From the NCBI GenBank assembly GCA_013141385.1, contig JABFRB010000022.1, positions 1 to 64,000 on the forward strand: a stretch of DNA of 64,000 nucleotides, given 5' to 3'. Numbering within the stretch: the first letter of the stretch is position 1; the number at the start of each line of letters is the position of its first letter. The notes under the pieces were generated by a model, which worked only from the letters and a program-made list of their open reading frames with translations, was not told the DNA's origin and made no database searches. Source of the DNA: Bacteroidales bacterium (GTDB taxonomy: Bacteria > Bacteroidota > Bacteroidia > Bacteroidales > Tenuifilaceae). The position numbers were made by a program, and so were the translations under genes. Shown here piece by piece: positions 18,232 through 27,631 of the stretch.

Positions 18232-18363
18232 TTCATCTATATTATTTACAAATCTCTTAAAAACACTGCGTATCCAAATTTCATCAATCTATTGTAAAAA
18301 AAAATTGCTGCACTTTGTAACATTTATTCTACTTTTGCCAAACAAGACAACTAATTTTTCCAG

Positions 18364-19464
18364 ATGAAACTTTCAGCTAAATTCAGCCGAATACTATTTT
18401 TATATATTTTTATTTCGTTCTCAATAATTGGGTTTTCACAAAGCATTCAAAATACTCCTAAACCAGTCGAAACTAGTCAAAAGACTGACCCAACAAACCT
18501 TTCAAAACCAAATCAAATCTTACTTTATTTAATTATTACTTTTTCGCTTGGTTTAATCACCTTTGCTTACAGGGAATATAAACTCAAAAAATCGGCAAAT
18601 ATCGATTTATCATTACAAAAAAATGAGATTGAGGTACAAAAGCATATTGTTGACAAGCGCAATAGAGATATAACGGATAGTCTCAATTATGCTCGAAGAA
18701 TTCAACAAGCAATTCTTAAGACTTCGCTACGTTTAGAGGATTATTTTACCGAATCGTTTATTCTTTTTATACCCAAAGATATTGTAAGTGGTGATTTCTA
18801 TTGGGTTAAAAGTAAAAACAATAAAATACTTTTTGCCGTAGCCGATTGTACAGGCCATGGTGTGCCCGGTGCTTTTACCAGTATTATAGGGACTTATGGC
18901 TTAAACAACCTTATTAACGAGTCAAATCTTACAAATCCCGGAGAAATTCTGAATGGAATGAATGTACTTTTTAAAAACTCATTTTGTCAGAGCGAGGGAG
19001 CCGAGATTTTTGATGGTATGGATATAAGTTTATGCCTTTACGATCCTGTAACAAAAGAGCTTAACTACTCAGGAGCAAATCTTCCCTTACATATTCTTCG
19101 CAAAAATTCGAAACCACAACCAACATCGCATATCGTTCACAACGATAATAATTACACTTTATATCAAGTAAAGCCGAACAAACAACCCATAGGGTATATT
19201 TTTGAAGATACAAGCTACGTTACACACGAGGTTAAACTCATGGAGGGTGATATTCTTTATATTTTTACTGATGGATTTGCTGATCAATTTGGCGGGTTGT
19301 ATACAAAAAAGTTCAGATATCAAGAACTACGGCAGCTTATTTGCTCAATGGCAAAAATTTCTCTTCAAGAACAAGTGAAAACTCTTGAAACTACCTTTAA
19401 AGCTTGGAAAGGGGAAAATATTCAAGTTGATGATGTAAGTTTTATGGGTATTAAAATTCCCTAG
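18364..19464 (+). CDS. Membrane-anchored SpoIIE-family protein phosphatase
   Basis: A protein of 366 residues. A signal peptide (to about 25, ending GFSQ) is followed by a short periplasmic stretch, one membrane segment (about 56-73), a coiled coil, and a cytoplasmic SpoIIE/PP2C domain from about 125. Metal motifs are complete: VSGDFYW, VADCTGHGVPGAF, TDGFADQ and VDDVSF. A candidate -7 element TACTTTTG is at 18330-18337. Such phosphatases act on anti-sigma antagonist or SiaC-type proteins. The single-domain SiaC protein at 30018 is a possible substrate, though it is not adjacent. Confidence 0.88.
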   Translation: MKLSAKFSRILFLYIFISFSIIGFSQSIQNTPKPVETSQKTDPTNLSKPNQILLYLIITFSLGLITFAYREYKLKKSANIDLSLQKNEIEVQKHIVDKRNRDITDSLNYARRIQQAILKTSLRLEDYFTESFILFIPKDIVSGDFYWVKSKNNKILFAVADCTGHGVPGAFTSIIGTYGLNNLINESNLTNPGEILNGMNVLFKNSFCQSEGAEIFDGMDISLCLYDPVTKELNYSGANLPLHILRKNSKPQPTSHIVHNDNNYTLYQVKPNKQPIGYIFEDTSYVTHEVKLMEGDILYIFTDGFADQFGGLYTKKFRYQELRQLICSMAKISLQEQVKTLETTFKAWKGENIQVDDVSFMGIKIP

Positions 19465-19784
19465 GCTTTTTTGTTAATCACAAGTAGGAAGTCAACCATT
19501 AGTAAAAAGAGAAGGAAAAACTCTACATCCTGTATCTCTAGCAAATTAAGAACTATAGTGATACTCAATAAAACAAGGACTATTAACCTGTATTTATCGT
19601 CTTGGGTTTTAGACTTTCCTCGCAGTTTATAGTAGTAATTAATTCGATAAAGAATAAAAGGAAGAAAAGCTAAATAGAATAAAACAATGCCAATTGCATA
19701 GTTTAGTAATCTAATTAATCCTGCAAAAATGACTAAACAAGTAGTAAAGATAATTACTTTACGCTCCGATATTTTTTTCCCCAT
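19461..19784 (-). CDS. Small integral membrane protein of unknown function
   Basis: A protein of 107 residues with four predicted membrane segments and a central basic loop (YYYKLRGKSKTQDDK). Its stop overlaps the stop of the convergent phosphatase gene by four bases. The upstream spacer and membrane pattern make it look real, but no family is recognised. Confidence 0.6.
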   Translation of the reverse strand: MGKKISERKVIIFTTCLVIFAGLIRLLNYAIGIVLFYLAFLPFILYRINYYYKLRGKSKTQDDKYRLIVLVLLSITIVLNLLEIQDVEFFLLFLLMVDFLLVINKKA

Positions 19785-19874
19785 GTTTATTTAAAGTGCC
19801 CAAAATTAACTGATTTTTTTAATGATTCTCCAATTAACAATTATTGATTTGGTTAATAAATATCAACTATAGAA

Positions 19875-19907
19875 TTTGTTGCTTTTTCGAAAATAAATGT
19901 AGGTTTG
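19875..19907 (+). promoter_or_regulatory. Bacteroidota-type promoter (TTTG-N21-TAGGTTTG)
   Basis: TTTG at 19875-19878 and TAGGTTTG at 19900-19907, spaced 21 bases, fit the sigma-ABfr consensus (-33 and -7). The ATG of the M28 peptidase gene is 66 bases downstream, leaving a 5' leader of about 60 bases. Confidence 0.7.
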
Positions 19908-19973
19908 TATCTTGTCATTAATTTGAACATTCCAAAATAGATAATAACAACTGTTTAACCTTAATTTATTAAA

Positions 19974-21752
19974 ATGAGACAATTATTAAAGATTTGGTTA
20001 CTGGTTTCAATTTCCTCAATTGCATCCTGCCAGTCTAATCAACAGTTTAACCCTAATATTACAAAAGCAAATCTCTATAAGTATATTGATTTTCTTGCTT
20101 CGGACAGCTTAAAGGGAAGATATCCCGGAACACCCTATGACAGAGTATCTGCTAAATATATCAAGGATATGTTTGATAGTTTTGGTCTAAAACCCTTGGG
20201 TGATAAAGGATATCAGTTTATGGATATCATCATTGATCAAAAACCTGGTACAAACAATAGGTTGAGTATTAATGGAGTTGATCAAACATTCGAAAGCAAT
20301 TTCTCTACCCTTTCGTTCTCATCCTCGTCCACATTTGAATCCTCTGTGGTTTTTGCTGGGTATGGTTTTAAAATTAATAACGAGAAACTACTTTGGAACG
20401 ACTACCAAGCCGTTGATGTAAATAACAAATGGGTCTTACTACTAAGAGGCGATCCAGAACCAGATAGCCTTGAAAGTGTATTCATCAATCAATCATCAGA
20501 TAGAAATAAAACGTTAATAGCAAAGGATCAAGGAGCTAAAGGTGTTATACTAGTTTCGGGTAATTCATGGGACTCCAAAGATAAACTCTTAACCATGACT
20601 GAAAGGGGATATGATATTGGTATTCCTGTTATTCAGGTAAAACGGGATGTTGCAAACCTTATTCTTAATGGACAGGCCAAAATAGAAGAATTAGAAAAAA
20701 TAATAATAGTCGATAGACATTCACACTCTATGGAACTCTCAACTTCTATTAATGCCACCACAGAAGTAATTAACGATAGTAAAACAACTCAAAATGTTGT
20801 AGCAGTTCTTGAGGGATCAGATAAAAAACTTAAAAATGAGTATATCGTTATTGGTGCCCATTTCGATCACCTAGGAATGGGTGGTAAAATCACATCAAGT
20901 CGCAAACCCGATACCATTGCTGTCCATAATGGTGCGGATGACAATGCCTCTGGTATTGCAGCAATGATAGAGATTGCAAAAAATCTAAAATCAAAACATA
21001 GAAAAATCAAGAGAAGTATTGTTTTTGTTGCTTTTGCAGCAGAAGAGATGGGTTTAATTGGTTCTCAAAAATTTGTTGAATCTGGTTTAATTCCAAACCA
21101 GTCAATTGTTGCCATGGTAAACCTCGACATGGTAGGTAGGATGAATAAAAAAGAGTTACAGATTAGCGGAACAAAAACATCTACTGAAAGCGAAGCCATT
21201 CTTAAAAACCTAAATGCGGATAGCTCCCTTACACTTGCTTTTTCCCCTGAGGGTTCAGGTCCATCCGATTACTCAAGTTTTTACAATAAAAATATTCCTG
21301 TTTTTGCATTTACCACTGGCGTTCATTTAGACTATCATACCCCATTCGATGATATTGATAAAATCAATTTTGATGGTATGGTTTCAGTAGTTAAATATGC
21401 TTACTCTCTCTGTTACGAATTATCCAATCGCCCTAAAAAACTCATCTTCCAAGAAGCTGGACCAAAAAATAAACCAATGAGAAATGGTCGTGGTTATAAG
21501 GTCACATTAGGAATTATGCCTGATGTTAGCGGAGCATCAAATAATGGGCTTAAAGCAATCTCTGTAACTAAGGATAAACCTGCTTACCGAGCTGGAATGA
21601 AAAGTGGTGATATTATAACAGCAGTCAATGGAAAACCTGTAAAAAATATACAGGATTATATGTTCAGACTTTCCGAATTAAAAGCAGGTATGACAGTTGC
21701 GGTAGAGATAAAGCGTGGTGAACAAAAAATGGTTTTATTGGTTCAACTTTAA
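19974..21752 (+). CDS. Secreted M28-family zinc aminopeptidase with PA and PDZ domains
   Basis: A protein of 592 residues. The N-terminus is a lipoprotein-like signal (SISSIASCQ). A protease-associated domain spans about 110-230, then an M28 peptidase domain with its metal ligands in order: GAHFDHLG (His), NGADDNASG (Asp), FAAEEMGL (catalytic and metal Glu), NLDMVGRM (Asp) and LDYHTPFD (His). The C-terminus from about 500 is a PDZ domain (GIMPDVSG, then AGMKSGDIITAVNGKPV). It should cleave N-terminal residues from peptides at the outer face or in the periplasm. It is followed 14 bases later by a membrane protein gene. Confidence 0.92.
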   Translation: MRQLLKIWLLVSISSIASCQSNQQFNPNITKANLYKYIDFLASDSLKGRYPGTPYDRVSAKYIKDMFDSFGLKPLGDKGYQFMDIIIDQKPGTNNRLSINGVDQTFESNFSTLSFSSSSTFESSVVFAGYGFKINNEKLLWNDYQAVDVNNKWVLLLRGDPEPDSLESVFINQSSDRNKTLIAKDQGAKGVILVSGNSWDSKDKLLTMTERGYDIGIPVIQVKRDVANLILNGQAKIEELEKIIIVDRHSHSMELSTSINATTEVINDSKTTQNVVAVLEGSDKKLKNEYIVIGAHFDHLGMGGKITSSRKPDTIAVHNGADDNASGIAAMIEIAKNLKSKHRKIKRSIVFVAFAAEEMGLIGSQKFVESGLIPNQSIVAMVNLDMVGRMNKKELQISGTKTSTESEAILKNLNADSSLTLAFSPEGSGPSDYSSFYNKNIPVFAFTTGVHLDYHTPFDDIDKINFDGMVSVVKYAYSLCYELSNRPKKLIFQEAGPKNKPMRNGRGYKVTLGIMPDVSGASNNGLKAISVTKDKPAYRAGMKSGDIITAVNGKPVKNIQDYMFRLSELKAGMTVAVEIKRGEQKMVLLVQL

Positions 21753-21766
21753 AAAAGAAAAAGAAT

Positions 21767-22615
21767 ATGAAATCAACTTTTTGGTACTGGTTTTTTGCAG
21801 TAATTATTACCCTTGGGGCAATGGTTTACCAACGAATTACAGGTCCCACTCACCCAAAACTTGTAAAGTATGAGATTTCGGGTGTAAATAATAAATTGTC
21901 ACTACCACGTAGTGCCGATAGCGGAACTGATTGTCAAATTACTTTAGAAGGAATTTCGTCCGATTACGAGGCCAATTTATATTTCAGGCATTTTCCCAAA
22001 AAAGAGGATTGGATTCAACTACCCTTTAAATCAGTTGAATCGGGTAAACTCGCATCATCCCTACCAAGTCAATCCGCTGCTGGTAAACTTGAATATTACA
22101 TTGAATTAAAAAATATTAATAGCCAAAAAATAACAGAACTTACAAAGGATGAGCCATGCGTGATTCGGTTTAAAAACCCAGTCCCTGCTTGGGCTTTAAT
22201 TCCTCATATAATACTAATGTTTATTGCCATGTTACTTTCAAATTTGACAGGTGCAATGGCAATTTTTAATCACGATAGATTTAGATATTATGGTGTATTA
22301 ACGCTAATTATCCTTTTGGTTGGTGGTTTTGTTTTTGGCCCAATTGTTCAGTATTACGCATTTGGTCAAGCATGGACTGGGTTTCCATTAGGCTTTGACC
22401 TAACTGATAATAAAACGCTTATCGCATTTGTTGCCTGGGGAATTGCAGTCTTGTTAAATAAAAATATAAAAAGACCTGTTATTAGCTTCTTAGCAGCAAT
22501 TGTTATGATCATTGTTTTCTCAATACCTCATAGCTTAAGAGGTTCCGAATTGAATTATGATACGGGTAAAGTTGTAACAGGATTTATAACGACACCAATT
22601 GGCAGTCGACCTTAA
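21767..22615 (+). CDS. Membrane protein of unknown function, co-transcribed with the M28 peptidase
   Basis: A protein of 282 residues. One N-terminal membrane segment is followed by an extracytoplasmic beta-rich domain (about 30-135) and then four to five membrane segments to the end. It begins 14 bases after the peptidase stop, and the pair ends at a strong bidirectional terminator. I recognise no family. Co-transcription suggests a link to peptide use at the envelope, but this is inference. Confidence 0.7.
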   Translation: MKSTFWYWFFAVIITLGAMVYQRITGPTHPKLVKYEISGVNNKLSLPRSADSGTDCQITLEGISSDYEANLYFRHFPKKEDWIQLPFKSVESGKLASSLPSQSAAGKLEYYIELKNINSQKITELTKDEPCVIRFKNPVPAWALIPHIILMFIAMLLSNLTGAMAIFNHDRFRYYGVLTLIILLVGGFVFGPIVQYYAFGQAWTGFPLGFDLTDNKTLIAFVAWGIAVLLNKNIKRPVISFLAAIVMIIVFSIPHSLRGSELNYDTGKVVTGFITTPIGSRP

Positions 22616-22657
22616 AAATGAAAGAGGCTAACTTCTCGGTTAGCCTCTTTCATTTTT
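22614..22657. terminator. Bidirectional hairpin terminator
   Basis: A 19-bp perfect stem (22614-22632 with 22639-22657; core GAAAGAGGCTAAC) has a 6-base loop TTCTCG. It carries A runs on one side and T runs on the other, so it can end both the plus-strand pair and the convergent lipoprotein gene. It overlaps the stop codon at 22613-22615. Confidence 0.92.
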
Positions 22658-22669
22658 AAACTAAAACTT

Positions 22670-22864
22670 CTATTCTGTTTTAGTGGTATCTTTAGCATGA
22701 TCGCATTTTGTGCTATCTTTCTTTTCGCAACAAGATTTTTTCTTCTCACAGCACTCTTTTCTCTCACCCTCTTTGCATTCTTTAACTTTCCTTGGTCCGC
22801 AAGATGCAAAGGTTAATGCACTTAAGAAAACAACTCCAAACAGGATAATTTTTGCTCTTTTCAT
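22670..22864 (-). CDS. Small Cys/Lys-rich lipoprotein
   Basis: A protein of 64 residues from the ATG at 22864; the frame is open upstream but a signal peptide begins here. A lipobox LTFASC is followed by a mature part of about 44 residues, very rich in Cys, Lys and Glu, with CC pairs (KECCEKKKSCCEKK). This could bind metal or sit in a reducing environment. No family is recognised. It is downstream of the TonB receptor on the same strand, about 80 bases after it. Confidence 0.65.
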   Translation of the reverse strand: MKRAKIILFGVVFLSALTFASCGPRKVKECKEGERKECCEKKKSCCEKKDSTKCDHAKDTTKTE

Positions 22865-22947
22865 AGTATTAAGAAATTTAGTTTTATAAAACCCAAAATA
22901 ACATAGATAATTATATACCACCAAAATAGTATGCTATTTTTTTAATC

Positions 22948-24978
22948 TTATCTAACAAATTTATATGAAAATCCAATTGTAATCCATCTTTTAGGCTGTT
23001 CAACATTTGCAATATCTACATACCTAGTATTAAAAAGATTCGAAACTTCGGTATATATTGAATATTTGGTAGCGACCCAACTCAATTTCAAATCAATTAG
23101 CCAGAATGGCTTATATGGAATACTAGAACCACTTGAAAAATTAATATATGTTCCTTCCCTCTCCTGCCATGATAAATTCCACATTGCCGTGAGTTTACTC
23201 ACAAGTTTATGATTTAATCCCAATCGAAAATTCTGCTTTAAGTAATCCATAACATAGTAAGAATCAGAACTCCCACTATGTTTATTCTGCCAAAGATATG
23301 AGTAACTCAAGGAAAGAGTATTAAGTAAAGGTATTATCTCTTTTAAATTAGAAACAGTTGAAATTTCTAATCCATCCGTATTTAATGAAGTATAGTTTTC
23401 GGTTTGCCATTTTGTATCAAGCGGGGTTTTCTTTATCCAATCGATAATGTTTTTTCCCTCTCGATGAAAATATCCGATATAGCCGGATAAAAAAGAGAAA
23501 TCGGATTTCAACCCTCCTTCATAGGTGATTGCAGACTCAGGTTTTAGGTTTGAATTCCCCAAATTTGTTGGTCCAACATAGTATAAATCCGTAAAGGTAG
23601 GATTCCTAAACGAACGATTGGCTGAGGCATATAACCGCAATTGATCCACAATTGAATAGGAAACGTCTAAACCATAACTCCATTCCGAATGAAAAGTAGT
23701 ACAATAAGAATAATTTGCACCTGTAGAGATGTTAAATCTCCTTAAATAGAAGGTATGATCTACAAATAGGTTATAAATATACCTAGTTTTTCCTTTTGTA
23801 TAGTAAGCGGTATCGTTACCAAAAACCTTCTTAGGACTCGAAAGTGCATCACCAAGTACATTGCTTAGAATACCTTCACTGCGTGGCTCAACACCTAATT
23901 GCGTTCTACCGAATCTGCTCATCTTCCGATAGAGAAATTTAGATCCCAGTACGGTTGTTAAATGATAATTATGGCTTTTATACCAAGATGGCACAGTATC
24001 CCTAAATAGTTCAAACCTATCCCAATGTCTTCTAATGTAAGTATTAATTTGTATCGTATTTTGATTCCATTTCCTCTCAAATCCAAGCGATGAGATTAAT
24101 GAACTAGTTTTTTCATATTGATCCGGGTATTTGGGAGTATAAAAACTATTAGCCCCAAATCCCTTTGTTTGAAATCCAGTAAAAAAGTTGAAATTACCCG
24201 ATTTCGTTGCTAAAAGTGAGTGAATAAATATGTTTGTAATCCCATAGTCGGTATTTTTAATATATCCATTGGACTTACTGTTTGATACCGAAAGAAAAGT
24301 ATTTGAATTCTTAAGGTTGACTGAACCTTGAAGATTTCCTTCAAAGAGTCCATATTCACCTGCTTTAGCCGATATTTTTATTTGATTTTTTGAATCGGGT
24401 TGGGTTATTACGTTTATTGCACCGCTAAAAGCACCAGGCCCATGAACCCTTGCCCCAGGTCCTTGAAGAACCTCTATTCTTTGAATTGAATTCAGGTCGA
24501 TAGGAATATTAAGATTATGATGACCTGTTTGTGGATCGGTGATATTTACACCGTTTAAAAGAACTAAAACTTGATCGAAAGAACCTCCTCTGAATGTCAT
24601 ATCCCCCTGCACACCATTGCCACCCCTTTGTCGAATGTCAACATTTATAACCTTTTCAAGAACATCTTGTAGCGATGAGGCTGAAATCTGCTGAATCTCC
24701 TCTTGTGTTACAACCTGCACCACCCTATTCAGCTCTGAGTAGGATTCGGCTTTTAGCTTTGTGGATACCACAACCTCCTTTAGGTCAAGATGCCTGCTTA
24801 CTGATACTGTATCAGTTTGAGCAATAGCCACTGTTGGACTTGCAACAAGTGAATAGGTCGCAGGGATTACGCATATTTTAACCGTTATCTTCAAACTGTT
24901 AAAAACGCTGTAACCCTTATTCGTCCACTTATTAAAAAATCGCAATTTTCGATTTTTTTGTTTTAATGATTTATTCAT
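22948..24978 (-). CDS. TonB-dependent outer-membrane receptor, BtuB-like
   Basis: A protein of 676 residues. A long basic leader precedes the signal peptide, which ends near VAIAQ. The TonB-box region (DLKEVVVST) and a plug domain follow, with GNGVQGDMTFRGGSFDQVLVLLNG and RIEVLQGPG, then a 22-strand barrel. The last residues, SYKFVR, are slightly unusual because most barrels end in Phe. It imports a scarce ligand with energy from TonB-ExbBD. Architecture and length resemble BtuB and siderophore receptors. I see no cobalamin riboswitch upstream, so the ligand is open. Confidence 0.9.
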   Translation of the reverse strand: MNKSLKQKNRKLRFFNKWTNKGYSVFNSLKITVKICVIPATYSLVASPTVAIAQTDTVSVSRHLDLKEVVVSTKLKAESYSELNRVVQVVTQEEIQQISASSLQDVLEKVINVDIRQRGGNGVQGDMTFRGGSFDQVLVLLNGVNITDPQTGHHNLNIPIDLNSIQRIEVLQGPGARVHGPGAFSGAINVITQPDSKNQIKISAKAGEYGLFEGNLQGSVNLKNSNTFLSVSNSKSNGYIKNTDYGITNIFIHSLLATKSGNFNFFTGFQTKGFGANSFYTPKYPDQYEKTSSLISSLGFERKWNQNTIQINTYIRRHWDRFELFRDTVPSWYKSHNYHLTTVLGSKFLYRKMSRFGRTQLGVEPRSEGILSNVLGDALSSPKKVFGNDTAYYTKGKTRYIYNLFVDHTFYLRRFNISTGANYSYCTTFHSEWSYGLDVSYSIVDQLRLYASANRSFRNPTFTDLYYVGPTNLGNSNLKPESAITYEGGLKSDFSFLSGYIGYFHREGKNIIDWIKKTPLDTKWQTENYTSLNTDGLEISTVSNLKEIIPLLNTLSLSYSYLWQNKHSGSSDSYYVMDYLKQNFRLGLNHKLVSKLTAMWNLSWQEREGTYINFSSGSSIPYKPFWLIDLKLSWVATKYSIYTEVSNLFNTRYVDIANVEQPKRWITIGFSYKFVR

Positions 24979-25292
24979 CCTTAAACACTTTTGGTTAAAA
25001 TTAATAAAAAATTGTCTGTCGCAGGTTGCTAGATACTAGTTGCTGATATAGCTTAATTTGATATCCTATCCATACAAAATCATCTTTAAAATCAAAATTA
25101 AACGCAAAAGAATAAAATACTGTAAATAAACAAACTAGTAACTTAGTTATATAAATAAGGCGGCAAATTTAAGATTATTTAATCGCAACCAATGATTAGA
25201 TTCAATTCCATATATTTGTACAATTCTTTAAAAAAAATTGGTTTAGTGCAGCAATCGGCTAAAGATTGCCGTCTATAAATCAGAATTGAGCG
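24979..25292. other. Divergent spacer between the TonB receptor and sigma-factor genes
   Basis: This is a 314-base AT-rich spacer. TATATTTG at 25211-25218 is a candidate -7 element for the sigma gene, without a clear -33 box. I looked for a cobalamin riboswitch and for Fur-like palindromes and saw none. Confidence 0.4.
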
Positions 25293-25853
25293 ATGAGCAA
25301 AGAAAACTTTTATAATAATATTCATCAGGATTTAATTAACCAATGCCGTACTGGAGATAGTAACGCTCAATTCGAAATTTACCGTTTGTACTATAAGGCA
25401 ATGTACAATGCAAGCCTTAGAATTGTGGGAGATGAACAGGAAGCCGAGGATATAATGCAAGAATCGTTCTTTAAAGCCTTTGATAAAATTTCGACCTATA
25501 GGAATGAGGTTAGCTTTGGAGCCTGGTTGCGAAGGATTGTAGTTAACTCTTCAATTGACGCATTAAAAAAACGCCGCTTATCGTTCATGCCAATTGAAGA
25601 AGCTTACAATGTAAAAGTTGAATCAACAGAAGAAAGCGACTACAATGCTGAAACCCTAGAGCGGGTTAAAGATGCGATTGAAAAACTACCCGAAGGGTAT
25701 AAATTAGTGTTAACCCTTCATCTGATTGAGGAATATGAACACGAGGAAATTGCATGCATGCTTAGTATTACAGCATCAACATCACGCTCACAGCTGGCAA
25801 GAGCAAAACAAAAACTTATTGAAATAATAAAAAACAAACCAAAAACCAAATAA
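25293..25853 (+). CDS. ECF-type RNA polymerase sigma factor
   Basis: A protein of 186 residues with the two sigma regions: region 2 (AEDIMQESFFKAFDKISTYRN, slightly shortened here) at about 50-75 and region 4 (LPEGYKLVLTLHLIEEYEHEEIA, then STSRSQLARAKQKL) at about 130-180. It should direct RNA polymerase to a stress or envelope regulon. The next gene starts two bases after its stop and encodes a one-pass membrane protein, the usual place for an anti-sigma factor. Confidence 0.94.
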   Translation: MSKENFYNNIHQDLINQCRTGDSNAQFEIYRLYYKAMYNASLRIVGDEQEAEDIMQESFFKAFDKISTYRNEVSFGAWLRRIVVNSSIDALKKRRLSFMPIEEAYNVKVESTEESDYNAETLERVKDAIEKLPEGYKLVLTLHLIEEYEHEEIACMLSITASTSRSQLARAKQKLIEIIKNKPKTK

Positions 25854-25855
25854 TA

Positions 25856-26392
25856 ATGGAAAGTCTTGAGAAGTATATCCACGAAAACCATGATTCTTTC
25901 GATTCGAAAGAGCCTATGGATGGACACTTCGATAGGTTCCGGCAAAAATTGGAAGCCCGCAAACCTGCCCGAAAAGTTAACCTGTTTATGGTTGCTGCAG
26001 CAGCCGCAATCGCAGGTATAATCCTTACTGGGACATTGGGACTCCTTTTCAATAATTCTTATTCTGAAATCTTTAGTAAAAAAGAACTTACGCTGAGTTC
26101 CATTTCACCTGAACTTAAGGAGGCTGAGGACTACTACATTGGTCAGATTAACGAAAGATACAACCAAATCAACTCTCTTAAAAAAGTTTCATCGCCAGAG
26201 GTTGAATCTGAAGTTAATAAAGCAATTATTGACATGAGCGTGGGCTATTACCTGTTAAAAAAGGATTTGAATAATAACCCTAAACAAGAAAGAGTGGTTA
26301 GCGCAATGATTCAGCAATATCAGACAAGAATTGATATGCTCGATCAAATACTTAAAACCTTACAAAAGTTTAGTCAAGTCAATAACCAATAA
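25856..26392 (+). CDS. Single-pass membrane protein, likely anti-sigma factor
   Basis: A protein of 178 residues. A cytoplasmic N-terminus of about 42 residues (beginning MESLEKYIHENHDSFD) is followed by one membrane segment (about 43-64) and a helical periplasmic part. The N-terminal length and position behind the ECF gene fit an anti-sigma factor, but there is no zinc-binding HC2 motif. The assignment comes from context and topology, not a recognised domain. Confidence 0.65.
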   Translation: MESLEKYIHENHDSFDSKEPMDGHFDRFRQKLEARKPARKVNLFMVAAAAAIAGIILTGTLGLLFNNSYSEIFSKKELTLSSISPELKEAEDYYIGQINERYNQINSLKKVSSPEVESEVNKAIIDMSVGYYLLKKDLNNNPKQERVVSAMIQQYQTRIDMLDQILKTLQKFSQVNNQ

Positions 26393-26427
26393 TAGTTAAA
26401 CATTTGTCTTAAAAAAAATATAGGATT

Positions 26428-27504
26428 ATGAAATCAATAAAATTACTATCCGTACTTCTTCTTACTCTGCTCATAACTAGTACTGTTATAGTAGGTCAAG
26501 ATAAAGTTGCCAAAACGTATCAAAAAGAGTTTTCACTTACACCTAATTCGAATGTATACCTCGAAAATCGTTTTGGTCAAATGAATATTGAAAATTGGGA
26601 TAAAAACAGCATTTCAATCACAATCGAAATCAAAGTTGATTACCCGGAAAGTGAGAAAACAGCACGATTACTAAAAGCTATAAATATTGAGATTAACCAA
26701 ATAGGCGATAATATTAGCGCAATCACAAAAATCGATGAAGACTTTATGAAGCCTTGGAACAAACTATTCGATAGCGATTCAAAAGATTTTAGCATCGATT
26801 GGGAGGTGAAGATGCCAAAGCAGACCAACCTTGATATTGCTAATAGGTATGGGGATATCTTTATTAATGAACTAACTGGTAAATGTAAAATTGAACTTAG
26901 GTACGGAAACCTCAAGGCTAATAGGATTTTTCGAGGTAATAACGATCCACTCAATTCATTAACACTTGGATATGGCAACGCAACTATTGACGAGGTAAAT
27001 TGGTTTAAGGTTGATTTAAAATATGGGAAACTGAATGTTGTTAAAGCAAAAGCCATTGTACTTGTAAGTAAATACTCTAAAGTTATTATAGATCAGGTAA
27101 GTTCCATAGTATCAGAGTCAAAATACGATACATACTCAATAGGAACAATCTCAAACTTTGTTGGCGAAGGCGCTTATGCAACCTATCGATTTGAGGAACT
27201 CACTAAAAAACTAGATCTTACAGTAAAATATGGTGATGTAAGAATTGATAAAATACCAGCGAATTTCGAAAGCATAAAGTTCAATGGCAGTTATACAGGT
27301 ATTTATGCAGGTATAGATCCATCAGCCTCATACATTTTAAATGCCAATGCTTCCTATGGAAATATTAAATTCAATTCGCAAGGTAGGGTGAATAGATCCG
27401 AAAGTTCATCCCATACCGAAATCGATGGTCTAGTAGGTAGCGATGAAAACACAAAATCAAAGGTTGATATTACCGTTAGGTACGGAAATGCAAGGCTTGA
27501 ATAG
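26428..27504 (+). CDS. Secreted beta-strand-repeat protein (DUF4097-like)
   Basis: A protein of 358 residues with a signal peptide ending near IVGQ (about 24). The mature chain repeats short strand-turn units with YG motifs (NRYGDIFI, RYGNLKA, KYGKLNVV, KYGDVRID, RYGNARLE), as in the beta-helical adhesin-like proteins often found behind ECF sigma/anti-sigma pairs in Bacteroidota. It is third in the sigma operon, 35 bases after the anti-sigma-like gene, and ends at a terminator. It is probably periplasmic or surface-located. Biochemical role unknown. Confidence 0.75.
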   Translation: MKSIKLLSVLLLTLLITSTVIVGQDKVAKTYQKEFSLTPNSNVYLENRFGQMNIENWDKNSISITIEIKVDYPESEKTARLLKAINIEINQIGDNISAITKIDEDFMKPWNKLFDSDSKDFSIDWEVKMPKQTNLDIANRYGDIFINELTGKCKIELRYGNLKANRIFRGNNDPLNSLTLGYGNATIDEVNWFKVDLKYGKLNVVKAKAIVLVSKYSKVIIDQVSSIVSESKYDTYSIGTISNFVGEGAYATYRFEELTKKLDLTVKYGDVRIDKIPANFESIKFNGSYTGIYAGIDPSASYILNANASYGNIKFNSQGRVNRSESSSHTEIDGLVGSDENTKSKVDITVRYGNARLE

Positions 27505-27529
27505 ATCATTCAATAGTTCCACATAAAAA

Positions 27530-27565
27530 ATAGGAGTCGGAAATTGTTCCGGCTCTTATTTTTTT
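27530..27565 (+). terminator. Rho-independent terminator of the sigma operon
   Basis: The 13-base arms ATAGGAGTCGGAA and TTCCGGCTCTTAT (27530-27542 with 27547-27559) pair with two imperfect positions around a 4-base loop. A T run follows. Confidence 0.85.
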
Positions 27566-27604
27566 ATTGATTTACTCAGCTATTCACTCTATCCTTTTTT
27601 ATGC

Positions 27605-27612
27605 TATTTTTG
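27605..27612 (+). promoter_or_regulatory. Candidate -7 element TATTTTTG for dam
   Basis: This fits TAnnTTTG and lies 20 bases before the ATG at 27632. No strong -33 box is visible at 19-21 bases upstream. Confidence 0.4.
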
Positions 27613-27631
27613 GGTTGGTTTTATAAATGAT

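Noticed and set aside
24979-25292. Cobalamin riboswitch upstream of the BtuB-like receptor
   Set aside because: I looked on the minus strand for the conserved B12-box and paired arms and found none.
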